A stretch of 10,307 bases of DNA, taken from JBEAOO01 sp041164825. GTDB lineage: Bacteria > Pseudomonadota > Gammaproteobacteria > Burkholderiales > Burkholderiaceae_C. The stretch lies in contig JBEAOO010000086.1 in assembly GCA_041164825.1 (NCBI GenBank), positions 1 to 10,307 on the forward strand. The letters run 5' to 3'. Below the pieces are notes generated by a model. That model made no database searches and had not been told where the DNA came from. It saw only the letters and a program-made list of their open reading frames with translations. Each line of letters opens with the position of its first letter. Within the stretch, counting starts at the first letter, position 1. The position numbers were made by a program, and so were the translations under genes. This document shows, piece after piece, positions 7,937-10,307 of the stretch.

Positions 7937-7983
7937 GGGGTGGATTCTGAGCCTCCCCCGCTGGGCCGAAGGGCCCCAAGGAG
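7937..7983 (+). promoter_or_regulatory. Leader with two small hairpins and a strong ribosome binding site
   Basis: AAGGAG (7978-7983) lies 7 bases before the ATG at 7991 and is the best Shine-Dalgarno in the window; it decides the start. Just upstream, GGGCC (7963-7967) and GGCCC (7972-7976) can pair around a GAAG loop, ending one base before the Shine-Dalgarno. A second possible stem joins GGGGTGG (7937-7943) with CCTCCCC (7952-7958) with one mismatch. The site is clear; any regulatory role of the stems is inference. Confidence 0.6.
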
Positions 7984-7990
7984 CTGTGCC

Positions 7991-8884
7991 ATGAACCTCA
8001 ACACCGTTGATACCGTCCCCCGCCGCTATGACCCGGTGACTGCCACCCCGGCCGTCGATCCGGTGCAGGAGGAGGGGCGCACCCGCCGCCGACATGCCGC
8101 TGAAGAAGACGACCACCAACGTCAACGGCAGGTCAGCGGCAACGAGCGCACCGACCGCGAATTCAAACAACAGCGCCACGCGCTGGTGGAAGGCGTGGTG
8201 ACTGCGTTCTTCCCGCAGGGCACCGGCGTGCCGGCCACCACCGATGCCAGCGGCGCGTCCAGCGCAACGGGCAGCGACGGCAGCACCCCGGCCGTGAGTG
8301 AAACCCAGCCGGCCGATCAGAACCTCGAAAAAGCCATCATGCGCTTCGTGCACGCGGTGTTCGACACGCTGCGTGACTACGAGAAGGCCAAGGCTGAATC
8401 GGGCACGGGCGGTTCGTCGGCCGTGGAGGGAACGTCGCGCAGCAGTGGCAGTGGCAGCAAAACGCCGCTCTCTGACGGCTTGTCGGCCATGGCGCGCGAT
8501 TACGCCGCCGCGGGGCAGGCGGGTGCGGCCGCAGCGGTGACATCGGCCGGCGTCCAGGCCAGCAGTGCCGCGGCCGAGGGTGGCGCCGGCAAGCACAGCG
8601 GCCACGGCCACAGCAGTGCCGGCACCCCGGCGGCTGCAGGCCACGCGTCCGCCGAGCACAAAGCGAGTGCAACCATGCCCGAGAAGCCCGAGATTCCCGA
8701 TCCGCGCCTGGCCAGCACCTATGCCGAGGTGGTGCAAGCCTTACGCAGCGGTGCCAACACCAGCTCCGATGTGCGGGTCGAACTGGCCGCGCTGCTGCAG
8801 CGCCTGGCCCAGGCCCTGCGCGGCGACCAGGGCGGCAGCCGCTCGATTCCTGCGGTGGGCTCGCTGGTCAGCACGCGCGTCTGA
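7991..8884 (+). CDS. Unrecognised hydrophilic protein of the flagellar (FliA) regulon
   Basis: I do not recognise this 297-residue protein. The ATG at 7991 is chosen for its AAGGAG; an in-frame upstream start near 7940 has none and would crowd the promoter. There is no signal peptide and no membrane segment, and the protein contains no Cys and no Trp. A highly charged Arg/Glu/Asp/Gln/His-rich head spans about 25-65. Predicted helices lie at about 55-75 (REFKQQRHALVEGVVTAFF), 111-136 (NLEKAIMRFVHAVFDTLRDY) and 238-277 (ending ELAALLQRLAQALRG). Long Ala/Ser/Gly/Thr linkers join them at about 76-108, 137-160 and 175-228, including His/Gly/Ser-rich KHSGHGHSSAG near 201-211. Its promoter, ribosome binding site and terminator make it a single-gene unit. 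A motility-linked role follows from the promoter. Export through the flagellar apparatus is possible, because axial and export substrates often lack Cys and signal peptides. It does not look like FliK, FlgM, flagellin or a chemoreceptor. Confidence 0.85.
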   Translation: MNLNTVDTVPRRYDPVTATPAVDPVQEEGRTRRRHAAEEDDHQRQRQVSGNERTDREFKQQRHALVEGVVTAFFPQGTGVPATTDASGASSATGSDGSTPAVSETQPADQNLEKAIMRFVHAVFDTLRDYEKAKAESGTGGSSAVEGTSRSSGSGSKTPLSDGLSAMARDYAAAGQAGAAAAVTSAGVQASSAAAEGGAGKHSGHGHSSAGTPAAAGHASAEHKASATMPEKPEIPDPRLASTYAEVVQALRSGANTSSDVRVELAALLQRLAQALRGDQGGSRSIPAVGSLVSTRV

Positions 8885-8907
8885 GTGCCTTCGCGCATCG
8901 CCCGAGA

Positions 8908-8940
8908 GGGCCCGCGGCACATTGCCGGCGGGCCCTTTTT
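8908..8940 (+). terminator. Strong intrinsic terminator
   Basis: GGGCCCGCGGC (8908-8918) pairs with GCCGGCGGGCCC (8924-8935) as an 11-base-pair stem with one bulged G and an ACATT loop, followed directly by TTTTT (8936-8940). It lies 23 bases after the stop of the FliA-regulon gene and separates that unit from rlmB. Confidence 0.92.
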
Positions 8941-8958
8941 GCATGTGCCGCCCGGCCC

Positions 8959-8987
8959 GCGCAGGGGCGTCAGCGGATAATCTGCGC
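8959..8987 (+). promoter_or_regulatory. Candidate rlmB promoter, GATAAT box with near-leaderless start
   Basis: GATAAT (8976-8981) matches the -10 consensus at 5 of 6 positions and ends 6 bases before the rlmB ATG, so transcription would begin at or next to the start codon. A 6-base inverted repeat, GCGCAG (8959-8964) and CTGCGC (8982-8987), flanks it. No good -35 is seen. The arrangement closely resembles the one upstream of map. Confidence 0.4.
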
Positions 8988-9725
8988 ATGAGCACCAAGA
9001 TTCTGTTCGGCTTCCACGCCGTCACGGTGCGGCTGAAAACCGCCGCCAAGTCCATCATCGAACTCCACATCGACGCCACCCGGCGCGATCAGCGCATGCG
9101 CCAGTTTGTCGAGCGCGCACGCGACAGCGGCGTCAAGATCGTCGACAGCGACGACGACCGCCTGCAAAAGATGTGTGGCACGCACCGCCACCAGGGCGTG
9201 GTGGCGCGTGTCGAGCCCGTGCCCATGAGCCACTCGCTGGACGACACGCTGGATGCTGTTGAAGGCCCGCCGCTGATTCTGGTGCTCGACGGCATCACCG
9301 ACCCGCACAACCTCGGCGCCTGCTTGCGCGTGGCCGATGGCGCGGGAGCGCACGCGGTGATCGCCCCCAAAGACCACGCGGTGGGCATCAACGCCACCGT
9401 GGCCAAAGTGGCGAGCGGCGCGGCCGAGACGGTGCCGTACTTCATGGTCACCAACCTGGCGCGCACGCTCAAGGAGCTGAAGGAGCGCGACATCCTGATC
9501 GTCGGCACCTCCGACACCGCCGAGCAGTCGCTCTACGACGTGAAGTTCGACGGCCCGGTGGCCGTGGTGCTGGGCGCCGAGGGCTCGGGCATGCGCCAGC
9601 TCACCGCCAAAACCTGCGACGTGCTGGTGCGCCTGCCGATGAAGGGCGCGGTCGAGAGCCTGAACGTGTCGGTCGCCTCGGGCGTGTGCCTGTACGAAGC
9701 CGTGCGCCAACGCGGCGGCGAGTGA
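8988..9725 (+). CDS. rlmB: 23S rRNA (guanosine(2251)-2'-O)-methyltransferase
   Basis: A SpoU-class (SPOUT superfamily) enzyme that uses S-adenosylmethionine to methylate the 2'-O of G2251 in the peptidyl-transferase P loop of 23S rRNA. It has 245 residues (E. coli RlmB is 243). The N-terminal L30e-like substrate-binding domain covers about 1-76 and starts with the typical ILFGFHAV; GTHRHQGVVARV is at 64-75. The three SpoU motifs are LVLDGITDPHNLGACLRVA at 98-116 (N108, R114), VLGAEGSGMRQL at 194-205 (E198) and LPMKGAVESLNVSVAS at 216-231 (N226). These form the trefoil-knot cofactor site. The ATG at 8988 fits the homologous start; a longer open frame upstream crosses the terminator and is not real. 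No Shine-Dalgarno is visible, in line with a near-leaderless mRNA. The usual partner rnr (RNase R) is not upstream; a flagellar-regulon gene is there instead. Confidence 0.97.
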   Translation: MSTKILFGFHAVTVRLKTAAKSIIELHIDATRRDQRMRQFVERARDSGVKIVDSDDDRLQKMCGTHRHQGVVARVEPVPMSHSLDDTLDAVEGPPLILVLDGITDPHNLGACLRVADGAGAHAVIAPKDHAVGINATVAKVASGAAETVPYFMVTNLARTLKELKERDILIVGTSDTAEQSLYDVKFDGPVAVVLGAEGSGMRQLTAKTCDVLVRLPMKGAVESLNVSVASGVCLYEAVRQRGGE

Positions 9726-9735
9726 ACCTGCCCTG

Positions 9736-9789
9736 TTGACGGGGCCTGTGGGCGCATTTGTTGCATCCGCCGGCTTCGTTCCCACCCCC
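9736..9789 (+). promoter_or_regulatory. rlmB-upp intergenic region: possible -35 box and long-range stem
   Basis: TTGACG (9736-9741) matches the -35 consensus at 5 of 6 positions, but no good -10 follows; TTGCAT at 9761-9766 is weak and 19 bases away. GGGG (9741-9744) and GTGGG (9748-9752) can pair with CCCAC-CCCC (9781-9789) across a 28-base loop. There is no intrinsic terminator after rlmB, so upp may be partly read from the rlmB promoter. All of this is tentative. Confidence 0.2.
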
Positions 9790-9805
9790 TCACCGGTCTT
9801 TCACC

Positions 9806-10307
9806 ATGCCCGTCCTCGACGTCACCCATCCCCTGGTCAAACACAAAGTCGGCTTGCTGCGCGAAGACGGCATCTCGACCAAAAAATTCCGCGAGCTCAC
9901 GGGCGAACTCGCGCGTCTGTTGGCTTACGAGGCCACGGCCGATTTCCCGCTCGAAACCGTCACCATGAACTGCTGGAGCGGCCCGACCGACGTGCAGCAG
10001 ATCAGCGGCCGCAAGGTCACGGTGGTGCCCATCCTGCGCGCCGGCCTGGGCATGCTCGACGGTGTGCTCGACATGATTCCCAACGCCAAGGTGAGCGTGG
10101 TGGGCCTGAGCCGTAACCACGAAACCCTGCAGCCCGAGAACTACTTCGAGAAGTTCGTCGGCCACCTGGACGAGCGCACCGCGCTGATCATCGACCCGAT
10201 GCTGGCCACGGCCGGCTCCATGATCGCCACCGTCGACATGCTCAAGCGCCGCGGCTGCAAAGACATCCGCGCGCTGGTGCTGGTGGCCGCCCCCGAAGGC
10301 GTGGCGG
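9806..10307 (+). CDS. upp: Uracil phosphoribosyltransferase, 3' end beyond right edge
   Basis: Pyrimidine salvage in the cytoplasm: uracil + PRPP gives UMP + pyrophosphate. I translated 167 residues by hand, out of about 208 in the family. It follows the E. coli enzyme closely: HPLVKHKVGLLRE near 8-20, the STKKFRELTGELARLLAYEATADFP region, VVPILRAGLGMLDGVL near 74-89, the PRPP-binding loop DPMLATAGSM starting at D130, and VLVAAPEGVA at the edge. The C-terminal uracil-binding part is missing. The PRPP loop has Ala where E. coli has the first Gly of ATGGS. The ATG at 9806 fits the homologous N-terminus; no Shine-Dalgarno is evident. It lies 80 bases after rlmB on the same strand. Confidence 0.97.
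   Translation, partial: MPVLDVTHPLVKHKVGLLREDGISTKKFRELTGELARLLAYEATADFPLETVTMNCWSGPTDVQQISGRKVTVVPILRAGLGMLDGVLDMIPNAKVSVVGLSRNHETLQPENYFEKFVGHLDERTALIIDPMLATAGSMIATVDMLKRRGCKDIRALVLVAAPEGVA

Noticed and set aside
7940..7990. Longer start for the FliA-regulon gene, adding 17 residues
   Set aside because: There is no ribosome binding site at that start, and it lies only a few bases after the expected transcription start. AAGGAG clearly serves the ATG at 7991.
6947..8737. Antisense open frame of 596 codons across the purL end, the DUF1624 gene and most of the FliA-regulon gene
   Set aside because: It crosses three well-supported plus-strand units, the tandem repeat and a sigma-28 promoter, and its composition is shadow-like (runs of Arg, His, Gln, Pro).
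8565..8987. N-terminal extension of rlmB back to 8565
   Set aside because: It would cross the strong terminator at 8908-8940 and overlap the upstream gene in another frame. RlmB homology starts at 8988.
8970..9785. Antisense open frame of 271 codons opposite rlmB
   Set aside because: It overlaps the whole of rlmB, which has all three SpoU motifs; its composition is shadow-like.

Overview
The window reads as chromosomal DNA of a GC-rich betaproteobacterium (about two-thirds GC by eye), most likely of the order Burkholderiales. The basis is the protein style (long-form PurL, the map-glnD pair, an E. coli-type Upp), strong G/C bias at third codon positions, and short AT-rich -10-like boxes set in GC-rich spacers. 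The genus cannot be fixed from this sequence alone. Seven genes cover nearly everything, and no intergenic gap exceeds about 160 bases. I see no mobile element, CRISPR array, tRNA or rRNA.

Layout. On the minus strand, map (type I methionine aminopeptidase) is followed after 17 bases by glnD (PII uridylyltransferase), which runs off the left edge. Divergent from map across a 159-base promoter region is purL (FGAM synthetase, 1328 aa) on the plus strand. After a gap holding a 14-base tandem repeat comes a small membrane protein of the DUF1624/HGSNAT acyltransferase-like family. Next is a gene I cannot name. It has a near-consensus sigma-28 (FliA) promoter, a strong ribosome binding site and a strong intrinsic terminator, so it forms its own transcription unit. 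The plus strand ends with rlmB (23S rRNA Gm2251 methyltransferase) and upp (uracil phosphoribosyltransferase, cut by the right edge).

Function. Most of the window is housekeeping: N-terminal methionine removal, nitrogen-status signalling, purine synthesis, rRNA modification and uracil salvage. purL and upp both belong to nucleotide metabolism (one makes purines de novo, the other uses PRPP for uracil salvage), but nothing in the sequence shows they are co-regulated.

The most interesting item is the unnamed 297-residue gene at 7991-8884. Its promoter matches the flagellar sigma factor at 14 of 16 core positions with the exact 11-base spacer, yet no flagellar gene lies nearby. The protein has no Cys or Trp, no signal peptide, and Ala/Ser/Gly/Thr-rich low-complexity linkers between predicted helices. 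It is a good candidate for an undescribed motility-regulon product. Smaller points are the 14-base tandem repeat, two near-identical -10 boxes sitting almost on the start codons of map and rlmB, and dyad symmetries in the map/purL intergenic region.
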